Assembly: GCA_019118985.1 (NCBI GenBank)
Contig: DWXX01000076.1
Coordinates: 1-25,757, forward strand
Source of the DNA: Candidatus Faecalibacterium faecipullorum
GTDB lineage: Bacteria > Bacillota > Clostridia > Oscillospirales > Ruminococcaceae
Length of the DNA stretch: 25,757 nucleotides
Direction of reading: 5' to 3'
Positions within the stretch are counted from its first letter, which is position 1; every line of letters begins with the position of its first letter. This document shows, piece by piece, positions 1 through 6,966 of this stretch. The position numbers were made by a program, and so were the translations under genes. The notes under the pieces are model-generated. The model was given only the letters and a program-made list of their open reading frames with translations. It had not been told where the DNA came from and ran no database searches.

Positions 1-1050
1 GAGGAGATGCTGAACGCATCTGAGGAAAAACGTGTTCATGCAGGCAGTATTGTGAAAGGAGTCGTGACCAGCATTTCCGCCAACGAGATCCAGGTCGACA
101 TCGGCGCGAAGCAGACCGGCTTTGTCCGTCTGAGCGAGCTGACCGACGACTCCTCCGCAAAGGTCGAGGACCTGGTCAAGGTTGGCGATGAGCTGGACCT
201 CATCGTCGAGAAAGTCATGGATCAGGACGGCGTCATCCAGCTCTCCCGCAAGAAGCTTGCCTCGCGCAAGGGCATGGAAGAGATCGCCAAGGCCGCTGAG
301 TCGGGCGAGATCGTCGAGGGCGACGTCACTGAGTACAACAAGGGCGGCGTCGTGGTCAACGTCAAGGGCGTCAAGGTGTTCGTGCCCCGTTCCCAGGCCA
401 CCATGCGCCGCGACGAGGACTACACCGCCCTGGTGGGCAAGCATGTCCGCCTGGTCGTGACCGAGTGCTCGGGCCGCAAGATCGTGGGCAGCATCAACAA
501 GGTCACCGCAGAGGAGAACAAGGCCCGCCGCGAGGAGTTCTGGGCCAACGTCGAGGTGGGCAAGACCTACCAGGGCGTGGTCAAGAGCCTGACCTCTTAC
601 GGCGCCTTTGTGGACATCGGCGGCGTGGACGGCCTGTGCCACATCAGCGAGCTGAGCTGGAACCGCATCAAGCATCCCTCTGAGGTGGTCAGCGTCGGCG
701 ACACCATCGAGGTGTATGTGAAGGATATCGACACCGAGAACCACAAGGTCTCGCTGGGCTACAAGAAGAGCGAGGACAACCCCTGGGAGCAGCTGCGCAG
801 CAGCTACCCCATCGGCAGTGTCTTCCATGCACCGGTGGTCTCCCTGACCAAGTTCGGCGCGTTCGTCCGCATCCTGCCCGGCGTGGACGGCCTGGTCCAC
901 ATCAGCGAGATCAGCAACGAGCGTGTGGAGAAGGTCTCCGACGTGCTGAAGGTGGGCGACATGGTGGACGTCAAGCTGCTGGATGTCGACTTCGACAAGA
1001 AGCGCATCAGCCTGTCCATGAAGGCCCTGCTGAAGGACGACGAGCAGTAA
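1..1050 (+). CDS. S1-domain RNA-binding protein, 5'-truncated by window (probable C-terminal part of an IspH-S1 fusion)
   Basis: Four S1 (OB-fold) RNA-binding domains follow one another, at about residues 12-83, 101-167, 186-256 and 270-342 counted from the Met at base 7. The last two carry the typical Y/FGAFV-GVDGLCHISEL/GVDGLVHISEI signature. Ribosomal protein S1 homologues bind mRNA and the 30S subunit. The frame is open to base 1 (Glu-Glu-Met), and the GAGGAG before the ATG at 7 has no spacing and is itself in frame, so I read it as coding sequence and not as a ribosome site. In many Clostridia the S1 domains are the C-terminal half of an IspH (hydroxymethylbutenyl diphosphate reductase) fusion, and a sequence like EEML just before the first S1 domain fits that. 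The fusion is inference; the S1 assignment is firm. A terminator follows 30 nt after the stop. Confidence 0.9.
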   Translation, partial: EEMLNASEEKRVHAGSIVKGVVTSISANEIQVDIGAKQTGFVRLSELTDDSSAKVEDLVKVGDELDLIVEKVMDQDGVIQLSRKKLASRKGMEEIAKAAESGEIVEGDVTEYNKGGVVVNVKGVKVFVPRSQATMRRDEDYTALVGKHVRLVVTECSGRKIVGSINKVTAEENKARREEFWANVEVGKTYQGVVKSLTSYGAFVDIGGVDGLCHISELSWNRIKHPSEVVSVGDTIEVYVKDIDTENHKVSLGYKKSEDNPWEQLRSSYPIGSVFHAPVVSLTKFGAFVRILPGVDGLVHISEISNERVEKVSDVLKVGDMVDVKLLDVDFDKKRISLSMKALLKDDEQ

Positions 1051-1080
1051 ACTGCCCGCCCCCTCTGGATCGTCAAAATA

Positions 1081-1113
1081 GCCCCGCTGCCCCCAAGGCG
1101 GCGGGGCGTTTTT
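1081..1113 (+). terminator. Intrinsic terminator after the S1-domain gene
   Basis: GCCCCGC (1081-1087) pairs with GCGGGGC (1101-1107), extended inward by GCC/GGC, and is followed by a T-run (1109-1113). It separates the S1 gene from the gtrA-like gene. Confidence 0.85.
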
Positions 1114-1156
1114 GCACAGAACGGCTCATACACTTATGCAAAGGGAGGCGATGGGC

Positions 1157-1654
1157 ATGGCGCAGAAAAGCCGGCGCGCCGCGCTGGGCGGCGAGGCGCT
1201 GCGGTACCTGTTGTTCGGGGTGCTGACCACCGCGCTGAACATGGCGCTGTACGCGCTGTTTCAGGCGCTGTTCGGGTACGCGGCGGCCAACAGCTGGGGC
1301 AATGTGCTGGACAACATCCTGTGCATCCTCTTTGCCTATGCCACCAACCGGCGGTTCGTCTTTGCAAGCAGGACCCGCGGGCGGGCGGCGGCGGCTGAGT
1401 TCGGCCGCTTTGTGACCTGCCGGCTGGGCACCATGGCCCTGGACGCCGCCGTCATGGTGGCGGGAGGCAACTGGCTGGCCGCGCCGGGGCAGGCGCTGGT
1501 GCTGGCGGTGCTGGGCCGCTGGCTGGACGCCGCGGCCGCGCAGGCGCTGTGGGGCTTCGGGGTCAAGGCGTTCGCCAATCTCCTGGTCATCGTGCTGAAT
1601 TATCTGTTCAGCAAGCTGCTGATCTTCCGGCAGCGGACGGAACAGAGCAAATAA
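1157..1654 (+). CDS. GtrA-like multipass membrane protein
   Basis: This 165-aa protein has about four hydrophobic segments and GtrA-family landmarks: RYLLFGVLTTALNM near the N-terminus, FAYATNRRFVF after the second helix, and NYLFSKLLIF near the C-terminus. GtrA proteins are thought to help move polyprenol-linked sugars across the cytoplasmic membrane for cell-wall or surface-glycan modification; the substrate here is unknown. I chose the ATG at 1157 because GGGAGG lies 8 nt upstream; upstream in-frame ATGs at 1136 and 1151 are badly spaced. The gene is first in a tight cluster with a 46-aa protein and deoC (gaps of 14 and 18 nt). No glycosyltransferase partner is adjacent, so pathway assignment is open. 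Confidence 0.85.
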   Translation: MAQKSRRAALGGEALRYLLFGVLTTALNMALYALFQALFGYAAANSWGNVLDNILCILFAYATNRRFVFASRTRGRAAAAEFGRFVTCRLGTMALDAAVMVAGGNWLAAPGQALVLAVLGRWLDAAAAQALWGFGVKAFANLLVIVLNYLFSKLLIFRQRTEQSK

Positions 1655-1668
1655 ACGGAGGTAACAGT

Positions 1669-1809
1669 ATGGTACACAAGTTGAAGGGCTTCGGCTTTCT
1701 GGTATCGGGGCTGGTGCTGGGCATCATCGGCGCGGTGGCTTCGGTGACCGCCATCACCCTGAGCGGGGTGGGTCTCGGCATGGTCAAAAAGAACCGCAGG
1801 GAACACTGA
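1669..1809 (+). CDS. Small single-helix membrane protein (46 aa), unknown function
   Basis: GGAGG (1657-1661) sits 7 nt before the ATG. The protein starts with MVHKLKGFGF, continues as one long hydrophobic segment rich in Gly, Val, Ile and Ala (about residues 9-36), and ends in a basic tail (VKKNRREH), which predicts an inner-membrane helix with a cytoplasmic C-terminus. I do not recognise a family. It lies between gtrA-like and deoC on the same strand with short gaps, so it is probably co-transcribed. Its good ribosome site and codon use support a real gene despite the length. Confidence 0.7.
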   Translation: MVHKLKGFGFLVSGLVLGIIGAVASVTAITLSGVGLGMVKKNRREH

Positions 1810-1827
1810 CAACAGGAGGGTACTGCC

Positions 1828-2493
1828 ATGGACCGCAAGGAAATTCTGTCCCACGTCGACCACACCCTGCTGAAAGCCGAGGCCACCTGGCCGCAGATCC
1901 AGGCCCTCTGCGACGAGGCGGTGGCGTACGGCTGCGCGTCGGTCTGCATCAACACCTGCTATGTCAGGCAGGCGGCCGACTATCTGGCCGGGCGGTGCAA
2001 AGTCTGCTGCGTGGTGGGCTTCCCCCTGGGTGCGATGGACACCGCGTCCAAAGCCTTTGAGGCCCGCACCGCCATCGCCAACGGCGCCGACGAGGTGGAC
2101 ATGGTCATCAACATCGGCCGGCTGAAAAACGGCGAGTACGACGCCGTGCGGGAGGACATCCGCGCCGTCAAGCAGGCGGTGGGGGACAAGGTGCTGAAGG
2201 TGATCATCGAGTGCTGCCTTCTGACCGACGACGAAAAGAAGAAGATGTGCGACATCGTCTGCGAGGCGGGGGCCGACTACATCAAGACCAGCACCGGCTT
2301 CTCGACCGGGGGGGCCACCTTTGCCGACGTCGAGCTGATGGTCAGGGGGGTGGCCGGCCGCTGCAAGGTCAAGGCCGCCGGCGGCATCTCGACGGTGGAG
2401 GATATGGAAAGATTCCTCGCGCTGGGGGCCGACCGGCTGGGCACCAGCCGCGCCGTCAAGCTGCTGAAGGGCGAAACGGCGCAGGGGTACTGA
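1828..2493 (+). CDS. deoC: Deoxyribose-phosphate aldolase
   Basis: DeoC cleaves 2-deoxyribose 5-phosphate to glyceraldehyde 3-phosphate and acetaldehyde, in cytoplasmic deoxynucleoside salvage and catabolism. The 221-aa length is normal for the short bacterial form. Visible active-site elements are Asp91 in DEVDMV, the Schiff-base Lys153 in YIKTSTGF, and Lys182 in KAAGGI. AGGAGG lies upstream of the ATG at 1828 (acaggaggg). It is last in the gtrA-like/46-aa/deoC cluster; no deoxyribonucleoside phosphorylase or phosphopentomutase is nearby. No clear terminator follows before the metK promoter; only a weak A/T hairpin is seen around 2491-2505. Confidence 0.96.
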   Translation: MDRKEILSHVDHTLLKAEATWPQIQALCDEAVAYGCASVCINTCYVRQAADYLAGRCKVCCVVGFPLGAMDTASKAFEARTAIANGADEVDMVINIGRLKNGEYDAVREDIRAVKQAVGDKVLKVIIECCLLTDDEKKKMCDIVCEAGADYIKTSTGFSTGGATFADVELMVRGVAGRCKVKAAGGISTVEDMERFLALGADRLGTSRAVKLLKGETAQGY

Positions 2494-2533
2494 AAAATTT
2501 TCAGCACATCGCGTGAAAAGTTCGACTTTCTTC

Positions 2534-2562
2534 TTGACAATCCCACCGGGGGGTGCTACAAT
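2534..2562 (+). promoter_or_regulatory. Sigma-A promoter of the metK leader
   Basis: A consensus -35 TTGACA (2534-2539), a 17-nt spacer and -10 TACAAT (2557-2562) predict transcription from about 2569, about 20 nt before the SAM-I aptamer. Confidence 0.88.
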
Positions 2563-2589
2563 ATCCCCTGCGACAAATTGAATACCGTG

Positions 2590-2684
2590 CTTATCAAGAG
2601 CGGCTGAGGGGACAGGCCCTGTGAAGCCCGACAACCTGCGCGCGAGCGTAAGGTGCCAAATCCTGCGGGAAACCGAAAGATAAG
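2590..2684 (+). promoter_or_regulatory. SAM-I (S-box) riboswitch aptamer
   Basis: The S-box core is present: P1 CTTATC (2590-2595) pairs with GATAAG (2679-2684), and between them are the conserved CAAGAG, GCUGAGGG, GGCCCUGUGAAGCCC, GCAACCU-like (here ACAACCUGC), AAGGUGCCAAAUCCUGC and GAAAGAUAAG blocks. SAM binding stabilises P1 and lets the following terminator form, which turns off metK when SAM is high. The neighbouring S-adenosylmethionine synthetase gene fits this negative feedback exactly. Confidence 0.96.
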
Positions 2685-2689
2685 GGTGT

Positions 2690-2730
2690 GACACTCGGAG
2701 CCTTCGGGTCCCGGGTGTCTTTTTGTTTTT
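2690..2730 (+). terminator. Riboswitch expression-platform terminator
   Basis: GACACTCGG (2690-2698) pairs with CCGGGTGTC (2711-2719), followed by an 11-nt run that is all T except one G. It lies 6 nt after the aptamer and 48 nt before metK. The GGGTGT following P1 (2684-2689) repeats the 3' arm of the hairpin and could be part of the alternative fold. Confidence 0.9.
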
Positions 2731-2777
2731 GGGAATGTTCACAAAATGTGCGATAAAAATTTGTGGAGGTAAACATT

Positions 2778-3929
2778 ATGGCAAGACATCTCTTTACGTC
2801 CGAGTCGGTGACCGAGGGGCACCCCGACAAGATCTGCGACCAGATCTCGGACGCCATCCTGGACGAGATCCTGACCCAGGACCCCGGCGCCCGGGTGGCC
2901 TGCGAGACCTGCGTGTCCACCGGGCTTGTCCACATCATGGGCGAGATCACCACCAGCTGCTACGTCGATTTCCAGAAGCTGGTGCGGGAGGTGGTGGCCG
3001 ACATCGGCTACACCCGCGCCAAGTACGGCTTTGACGCCGACACCTGCGCCGTCATCTCCAACATCGACGGGCAGAGCCCCGACATCGCCCTCGGCACCAA
3101 CGACGAGGTCGGCGGCGCGGGCGACCAGGGCATGATGTTCGGCTACGCCTGCGACGAGACCCCCGAGCTGATGCCCATGCCCATCAGCCTGGCCCACAAG
3201 CTGGCCCGCCGCCTGACCGAAGTGCGCAAGAGCGGCGAGCTGGACTACCTGCGCCCCGACGGCAAGAGCCAGGTCACCGTGGAGTACGACGGCGACCGCC
3301 CGGTGCGGGTGGACACGGTGGTGGTCTCGACCCAGCACCGGGAGGACGTCTCGATGGACACTTTGCGCGCCGACGTGATGGAGAAGGTCATCCGCGCGGT
3401 CATCCCGGCCGGGCTGCTGGATGAAAAGACCAAGTACTTCATCAACCCCACCGGCCGCTTTGTCATCGGCGGGCCCCAGGGCGACAGCGGCCTGACCGGG
3501 CGGAAGATCATCGTCGACACCTACGGCGGCTATGCCCGCCATGGCGGCGGCGCCTTCTCGGGCAAGGACCCCAGCAAGGTAGACCGCAGCGCCGCCTACG
3601 CCGCCCGCTGGGTGGCCAAGAACGTGGTGGCCGCCGGCCTGGCCCGCCGGTGCGAGGTGCAGCTGGCCTACGCCATCGGCGTGGCGCAGCCCGTCTCGAT
3701 CATGGTGGACACCTTCGGCACCGGCGCCGCCCCCGACGACAAGATCGAGGCCGCGGTGGAAAAGGTCTTTGACCTGACCCCGCAGGCCATCATCCGTGAG
3801 CTGGACCTGCGCCGGCCCATCTACCGCCGCTTGGCCGCCTACGGCCATATGGGCCGCGAGGACCTGGGCGTCCGCTGGGAGGACACCGACCGCGCCGAGG
3901 CGCTGAAGGCGGCGCTGGCCAGCTTGTAA
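2778..3929 (+). CDS. metK: S-adenosylmethionine synthetase
   Basis: MetK makes SAM from methionine and ATP, releasing phosphate and pyrophosphate; the enzyme is a cytoplasmic tetramer. The 383-aa length is typical. Recognisable signatures are GHPDK (14-18, ATP contact), GAGDQG (113-118), and the glycine-rich GGGAFSGKDPSKVDRS segment (256-271). The ATG at 2778 has GGAGG 8 nt upstream (2765-2769); an upstream in-frame GTG at 2763 overlaps that site and is rejected as a start. Expression is controlled by the SAM-I riboswitch and terminator directly upstream. The next gene is a PRPP synthetase with its own likely promoter 105-130 nt downstream. Confidence 0.98.
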   Translation: MARHLFTSESVTEGHPDKICDQISDAILDEILTQDPGARVACETCVSTGLVHIMGEITTSCYVDFQKLVREVVADIGYTRAKYGFDADTCAVISNIDGQSPDIALGTNDEVGGAGDQGMMFGYACDETPELMPMPISLAHKLARRLTEVRKSGELDYLRPDGKSQVTVEYDGDRPVRVDTVVVSTQHREDVSMDTLRADVMEKVIRAVIPAGLLDEKTKYFINPTGRFVIGGPQGDSGLTGRKIIVDTYGGYARHGGGAFSGKDPSKVDRSAAYAARWVAKNVVAAGLARRCEVQLAYAIGVAQPVSIMVDTFGTGAAPDDKIEAAVEKVFDLTPQAIIRELDLRRPIYRRLAAYGHMGREDLGVRWEDTDRAEALKAALASL

Positions 3930-4034
3930 GAACAAGATTGCACAAAATAGAGGCTCGGATTTTGTAGAGAACGGACAGGGCGCGGCGCGTTTTGGCATAA
4001 CTGCTGTGCAAGGCGCAGAATTTTGAAAATCCTG

Positions 4035-4063
4035 CTGGCAGTGGGGCCAAAATGTGATAAAAT
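4035..4063 (+). promoter_or_regulatory. Candidate promoter of the PRPP synthetase gene
   Basis: CTGGCA (4035-4040), 17 nt, TAAAAT (4058-4063), with TG two bases before the -10. The match is fair, not consensus. The 205-nt gap between metK and this gene otherwise shows only a weak A/T hairpin (about 3941-3965). Confidence 0.45.
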
Positions 4064-4134
4064 GAAAACGGCATGATCCTTTCCGTAAGAAAGAGGCATA
4101 ACACTGGTAAAGAGGAATTAAAGGAGCCGTAAAC

Positions 4135-5295
4135 ATGTCCAATGTGATCGAAGCCAAGGATATTTTTGCACAGGGCGGCAGCGTCGCAGACCTGCGCCTG
4201 CTGTGCTGCCCCGGCGCGGAGGAGCTGACCACCCTCATCGACCGGCACCTGATGCGGTGGGCCGCGCAGAGCGGCAAAGAGCAGGGCAGCTTTATCATCC
4301 CCTGCGAGTGCCCCCGCTTCCAGAGCGGCGACGCCAAGGGTCTGGTCAAGGATTCGGTGCGGGGCGACGATATCTTCATCGTGGTGGACCCGGGCAACTA
4401 CAGCGTTACCTACAAGCTGTTCGGGTATGAGAACCACATGTCCCCGGACGACCACTTCTCCAACCTCAAGCGGCTGATCCAGGCCGTGGCAGGCAAGGCG
4501 CACCGCGTGTCGGTCATCATGCCCAGCCTGTACGGCGGCCGCCAGCACCGCCGCGAGGTGCGCGAGAGCCTGGACTGCGCCGTCGCCCTGCAGGAGCTGC
4601 AGAACATGGGGGTCAAGAACATCATCACCTTCGACGCCCACGACCCCCGCGTGCAGAACGCCGTCCCCCTGCTGAGCTTTGACAACGCCATGCCCACTTA
4701 TCAGGTGCTCAAGAGCCTGCTGCAGAAGATGCCCGACCTGTCCTTTGACAAGAAGGACTTCATGGTGGTCAGCCCCGACGAGGGCGCCATGAACCGGAAC
4801 ATGTACTTCTCCAGCGTGCTGGGCTGCAACCTGGGCATGTTCTACAAGCGGCGCGACTACACCACCGTGGTCAACGGCCGCAACCCCATCGTCGCCCATG
4901 AGTACCTGGGCGAGTCGGTGGAGGGCAAGACCGTCTTTGTGGCCGACGACATCGTCGCGTCGGGCGACAGCATGCTGGAGGTCGCCCGCGAGCTGAAAAA
5001 GCGCGGCGCCGCCCGCATCATCGCGGACGCCACCTTCCCCCTCTTTACCGCAGGGCTGAACAAGTTCGACGCCGCCGTCGAGGAGGGCGCGCTGGACTTC
5101 ATGGTGGGCACCAACCTCACCTACCGCAAGCCCGAGCTGCTGGAGCGCAGCTGGTATCTGGACGTCGACGTCTCGAAGTACGCGGCGTACTTCGTCCTGG
5201 CCCTCAACCACGACGTGTCGGTCTCGGCCATTGCAGACCCCATCCGCAAGATCGAGGCCCTGCTGGCCAAGCACAGCGCCGAACAGGGCAAGTGA
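4135..5295 (+). CDS. prs: Ribose-phosphate pyrophosphokinase (PRPP synthetase), long variant
   Basis: It transfers pyrophosphate from ATP to ribose 5-phosphate, giving PRPP for purine, pyrimidine, NAD, His and Trp synthesis. Family marks are VVSPDEGAMNRN (about 211-222), the type I PRPP loop region VFVADDIVASGDSM (267-280), and GGRQHRR with FDAHDP (134-140, 166-171), which correspond to the YGRQDRK and DLHA stretches of classical Prs. At 386 aa it is about 70 residues longer than the usual 310-320, with extra sequence at the N-terminus and around 84-110, and the PRPP loop lacks the usual D-T-G-G-T ending. AGGAG (4122-4126) precedes the ATG by 8 nt. A strong terminator follows. I am sure of the superfamily and fairly sure of the activity. 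Confidence 0.85.
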   Translation: MSNVIEAKDIFAQGGSVADLRLLCCPGAEELTTLIDRHLMRWAAQSGKEQGSFIIPCECPRFQSGDAKGLVKDSVRGDDIFIVVDPGNYSVTYKLFGYENHMSPDDHFSNLKRLIQAVAGKAHRVSVIMPSLYGGRQHRREVRESLDCAVALQELQNMGVKNIITFDAHDPRVQNAVPLLSFDNAMPTYQVLKSLLQKMPDLSFDKKDFMVVSPDEGAMNRNMYFSSVLGCNLGMFYKRRDYTTVVNGRNPIVAHEYLGESVEGKTVFVADDIVASGDSMLEVARELKKRGAARIIADATFPLFTAGLNKFDAAVEEGALDFMVGTNLTYRKPELLERSWYLDVDVSKYAAYFVLALNHDVSVSAIADPIRKIEALLAKHSAEQGK

Positions 5296-5323
5296 GGCTG
5301 CACACCTTCCATACCCATATCGT

Positions 5324-5362
5324 CCCCCCGCCCGGCTGGATGGCCCGGCGGGGGCTTTTTTT
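5324..5362 (+). terminator. Intrinsic terminator after prs
   Basis: CCCCCGCC pairs with GGCGGGGG (3' arm ends 5354), with an inner GGC/GCC pair, followed by seven T (5356-5362). Confidence 0.88.
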
Positions 5363-5388
5363 GTGCCTTGAGGGCGGGCGGGGCGGAC

Positions 5389-5426
5389 AAAAAGCCCGCC
5401 GGGCAGCGGGGCGGCTGGCGGCGGGC
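5389..5426 (-). terminator. Intrinsic terminator for the minus-strand redoxin gene
   Basis: Read on the minus strand, GCCCGCCG (5426-5419) pairs with CGGCGGGC (5401-5394) and is followed by five T (5393-5389). It lies 31 nt past the stop of the redoxin-like gene. Confidence 0.8.
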
Positions 5427-5456
5427 GCTTGGATGTATTCAGAATGCAGGGCGGGC

Positions 5457-6185
5457 TCAGTCGAACAGCTTGCCGATGGCGTCCTCTTCCTGCGCGGGGG
5501 GCGCGGCGGCAAGGTGGGGCAGCTCGCCGGTGAGGTCGCCGGCAAGGTCGGGCAGGGTGAGGGTCTCGTCCGAGTGGGGGCCGGCTTTGGCCCGCCTGGG
5601 TGCGGCGGGCGCGCCCTGGCGGGCGGCCGTCAGCTCGGCCACCTCGTCGCACAGCGAGCAGATGGCCCCGCAGTCCCCCGGCATATCGGTCAGATTGCGG
5701 CCGTAGTGGGTGAAGAGGATGGCCCCCTCCCGCCCGATGACCAAAGTCAGCGGCAGCAGCTGGGGGGCCTTGCGGTCGTAGCGCAGGCCGCGGCTCTGGG
5801 CGCTGCGGATGATCCGCTGCGCCTCAAAGCTCCAGTTCAGCAGGCCGGCCGTCTCCACCCCGAGGAAGTTGTACAGCACCCCCGGCCGGTCGCAGATGAG
5901 GGTGAAGGGCAGCTGGCGCCCCTCGAGGGTCTGGGCCACCTGGCGGGGGCTGCTGCGCACCACGCAGGCCAGCCGCACCCCCTTGAGGTCGGGCAGGGTC
6001 TTGATGTAGCGGGAGATATATTCCCGTGTGATGGGGTGGTCGAAGGAGGGCAGGAAGATCATGGCCAAAGGCTCGGGCCCGGCGCACAGGTCGTAGAAAT
6101 CGTTCCCCGGCGTGGTGGGGGTGTCATAGGTGAAGCGGGGGATCGACGTACCAGCCAAATGATCGGGCCGCATGGGCGCACACAT
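5457..6185 (-). CDS. Redoxin/peroxiredoxin-like (thioredoxin fold) protein lacking a peroxidatic Cys
   Basis: The 242-aa product resembles the AhpC/TSA-redoxin group: a beta strand LAMIFLPSFDHPITREYI (40-57), then LKGVRLACVVRSSPRQVAQTL, LPFTLICDRPGVLYNFLGV (92-110), and PLTLVIGREGAILFTHYG (145-162). In true peroxiredoxins the stretch after the first strand ends in a T-x-x-C peroxidatic cysteine; here it reads FDHPITRE with no Cys. Instead there is a CGAICSLC cluster (Cys172, 176, 179) after the last strand. The C-terminal about 60 residues are Ala/Pro/Asp rich and look unstructured. Starts at 6185 or 6173 are both possible; AGGAAAGG lies just before the first. The terminator of the 6S-like RNA sits 35 nt upstream. 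Role unknown: thiol redox or metal-binding function is a guess. Confidence 0.7.
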   Translation of the reverse strand: MCAPMRPDHLAGTSIPRFTYDTPTTPGNDFYDLCAGPEPLAMIFLPSFDHPITREYISRYIKTLPDLKGVRLACVVRSSPRQVAQTLEGRQLPFTLICDRPGVLYNFLGVETAGLLNWSFEAQRIIRSAQSRGLRYDRKAPQLLPLTLVIGREGAILFTHYGRNLTDMPGDCGAICSLCDEVAELTAARQGAPAAPRRAKAGPHSDETLTLPDLAGDLTGELPHLAAAPPAQEEDAIGKLFD

Positions 6186-6220
6186 CCTTTCCTGCCTGTT
6201 GATGTCTGGGTGCAGATAAC

Positions 6221-6246
6221 AAAAAAGCCGGACCAAAGGTCCGGCT
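6221..6246 (-). terminator. Terminator of the 6S-like RNA
   Basis: On the minus strand AGCCGGACC, loop TTT, GGTCCGGCT, then six T. The 9-bp perfect stem is among the strongest in the window. Confidence 0.92.
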
Positions 6247-6410
6247 GCATGCCTTCAAAAGAATCCCGCCCGGTCGTCTGCGGAGCAATCAAACCTACCC
6301 TTACGGACAGGTGGGTGCCCTGCCGATGGTTTCATGCTCCCGCATCGAACCTCCAGGGTGGACCCTGACGGGGCGGTCTGCAATCCCCCACCGGACTCCA
6401 GGCTCCCGAT
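6221..6410 (-). ncRNA. ssrS: Probable 6S RNA (SsrS), RNA polymerase regulator
   Basis: A gene-free 250-nt interval on the minus strand ends in a perfect intrinsic terminator and yields an RNA of about 190 nt, the usual 6S size. The 3' half contains GAGCATGAAACC, then GCACCCACCT (6318-6309), a hairpin ACCTGTCC-GTAA-GGGTAGGT (6312-6293), then GGTTTGATTGC. This order (AAAC...GCACCCACCU-hairpin-AGGUUU) matches what I recall of the conserved 3' side of 6S RNA. GTGGG in the 5' half can pair with CCCAC, and CAGGGT/ACCCTG (6367-6354) forms an apical hairpin. 6S RNA mimics an open promoter and sequesters sigma-A RNA polymerase. The alternative is a cis-acting leader for the redoxin gene. Recognition is from memory, so moderately sure. 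Confidence 0.6.
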
Positions 6411-6415
6411 GGATG

Positions 6416-6443
6416 ATTAGTAGGATCATATATTCCGCAACAA
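6416..6443 (-). promoter_or_regulatory. Tentative promoter of the 6S-like RNA
   Basis: On the minus strand TTGTTG (6443-6438) and TACTAAT (6422-6416) are 15-16 nt apart, predicting a start near 6410. The spacing is short and the match imperfect. Confidence 0.35.
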
Positions 6444-6498
6444 GTCGTGCCGGGCAGGATACTGCCGGGTCGGTGGGCCGGCCCGCCCTGCCGGGGGG

Positions 6499-6816
6499 TC
6501 AGCCGATGTCGAAGCTGTCGCTCAGCCGCTGTTCGAACAGAGCGCCCACTTCCATCAGAGTTTCATCGTCGTCCACTACGTCGAGATACTCGCCCTCGGC
6601 GTCCGTGCCGACGCGCAGGATGACCAGCTGGGCGTCCTCGTCCAGGTCCTCTTCATCCTCCACGTACTCGACAACGGCGAGGTAGTGTACGCCCTTGTGA
6701 TCCAGCGCGTCGATCACCTCAAAGGTGATCTCATTGCCGTCCTCGTCCTCGAGGGTCAGCAGATCGGGCTGATAGTCCTCAGCCTGGTCCTGGGGGATCT
6801 TGGTTTCGTCTGCCAT
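6499..6816 (-). CDS. DUF1292 (YrzB-like) acidic protein
   Basis: The 105-aa, strongly acidic protein shows the DUF1292 pattern: LLTLEDEDGNEITFEVIDALDHKGVHYLAVVEY near residues 19-51, then AQLVILRVGTDAEGEYLDVVDDDETL. Members are small cytoplasmic proteins of unknown function, commonly encoded beside ruvX (yrrK) in Firmicutes. I use the ATG at 6816 (GGAG 10 nt upstream); a TTG at 6825 extends the frame but overlaps the ribosome site. A well-formed promoter lies 64-92 nt upstream. Here ruvX is on the same strand but about 940 nt upstream of the DUF1292 start, with a lipoprotein gene of opposite orientation in between. Confidence 0.88.
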   Translation of the reverse strand: MADETKIPQDQAEDYQPDLLTLEDEDGNEITFEVIDALDHKGVHYLAVVEYVEDEEDLDEDAQLVILRVGTDAEGEYLDVVDDDETLMEVGALFEQRLSDSFDIG

Positions 6817-6879
6817 CCGTTTCAAACTCCAGTCTCAATCATGAATGGGGGCGGCCGGTGTGGGGCCCCCTCTGCCTAT

Positions 6880-6908
6880 AGTGTAGCGTTTTTTGGCCGG
6901 CTCGTCAA
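6880..6908 (-). promoter_or_regulatory. Promoter of the DUF1292 gene
   Basis: On the minus strand TTGACG (6908-6903), 17-nt spacer, TACACT (6885-6880). Confidence 0.75.
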
Positions 6909-6966
6909 GATGGTAAATGGTGAAAACGGCTTTTTGCCCCCGCCCCTCGCGCCCGGGGCCGCTTTG

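Noticed and set aside
2739..4397. Long minus-strand frames opposite metK and prs
   Set aside because: They oppose strongly conserved genes, lack ribosome sites and give repetitive Gly/His/Ala sequence.
6348..6372. AGGGTGGACC on the plus strand, reminiscent of the T-box antiterminator
   Set aside because: The rest of a T-box is missing and no plus-strand gene follows; the sequence is better explained as a hairpin of the minus-strand 6S-like RNA.
6460..6495. GC-rich hairpin just after the DUF1292 stop as a terminator
   Set aside because: The stem is imperfect (a bulge) and no T-run follows on the minus strand.
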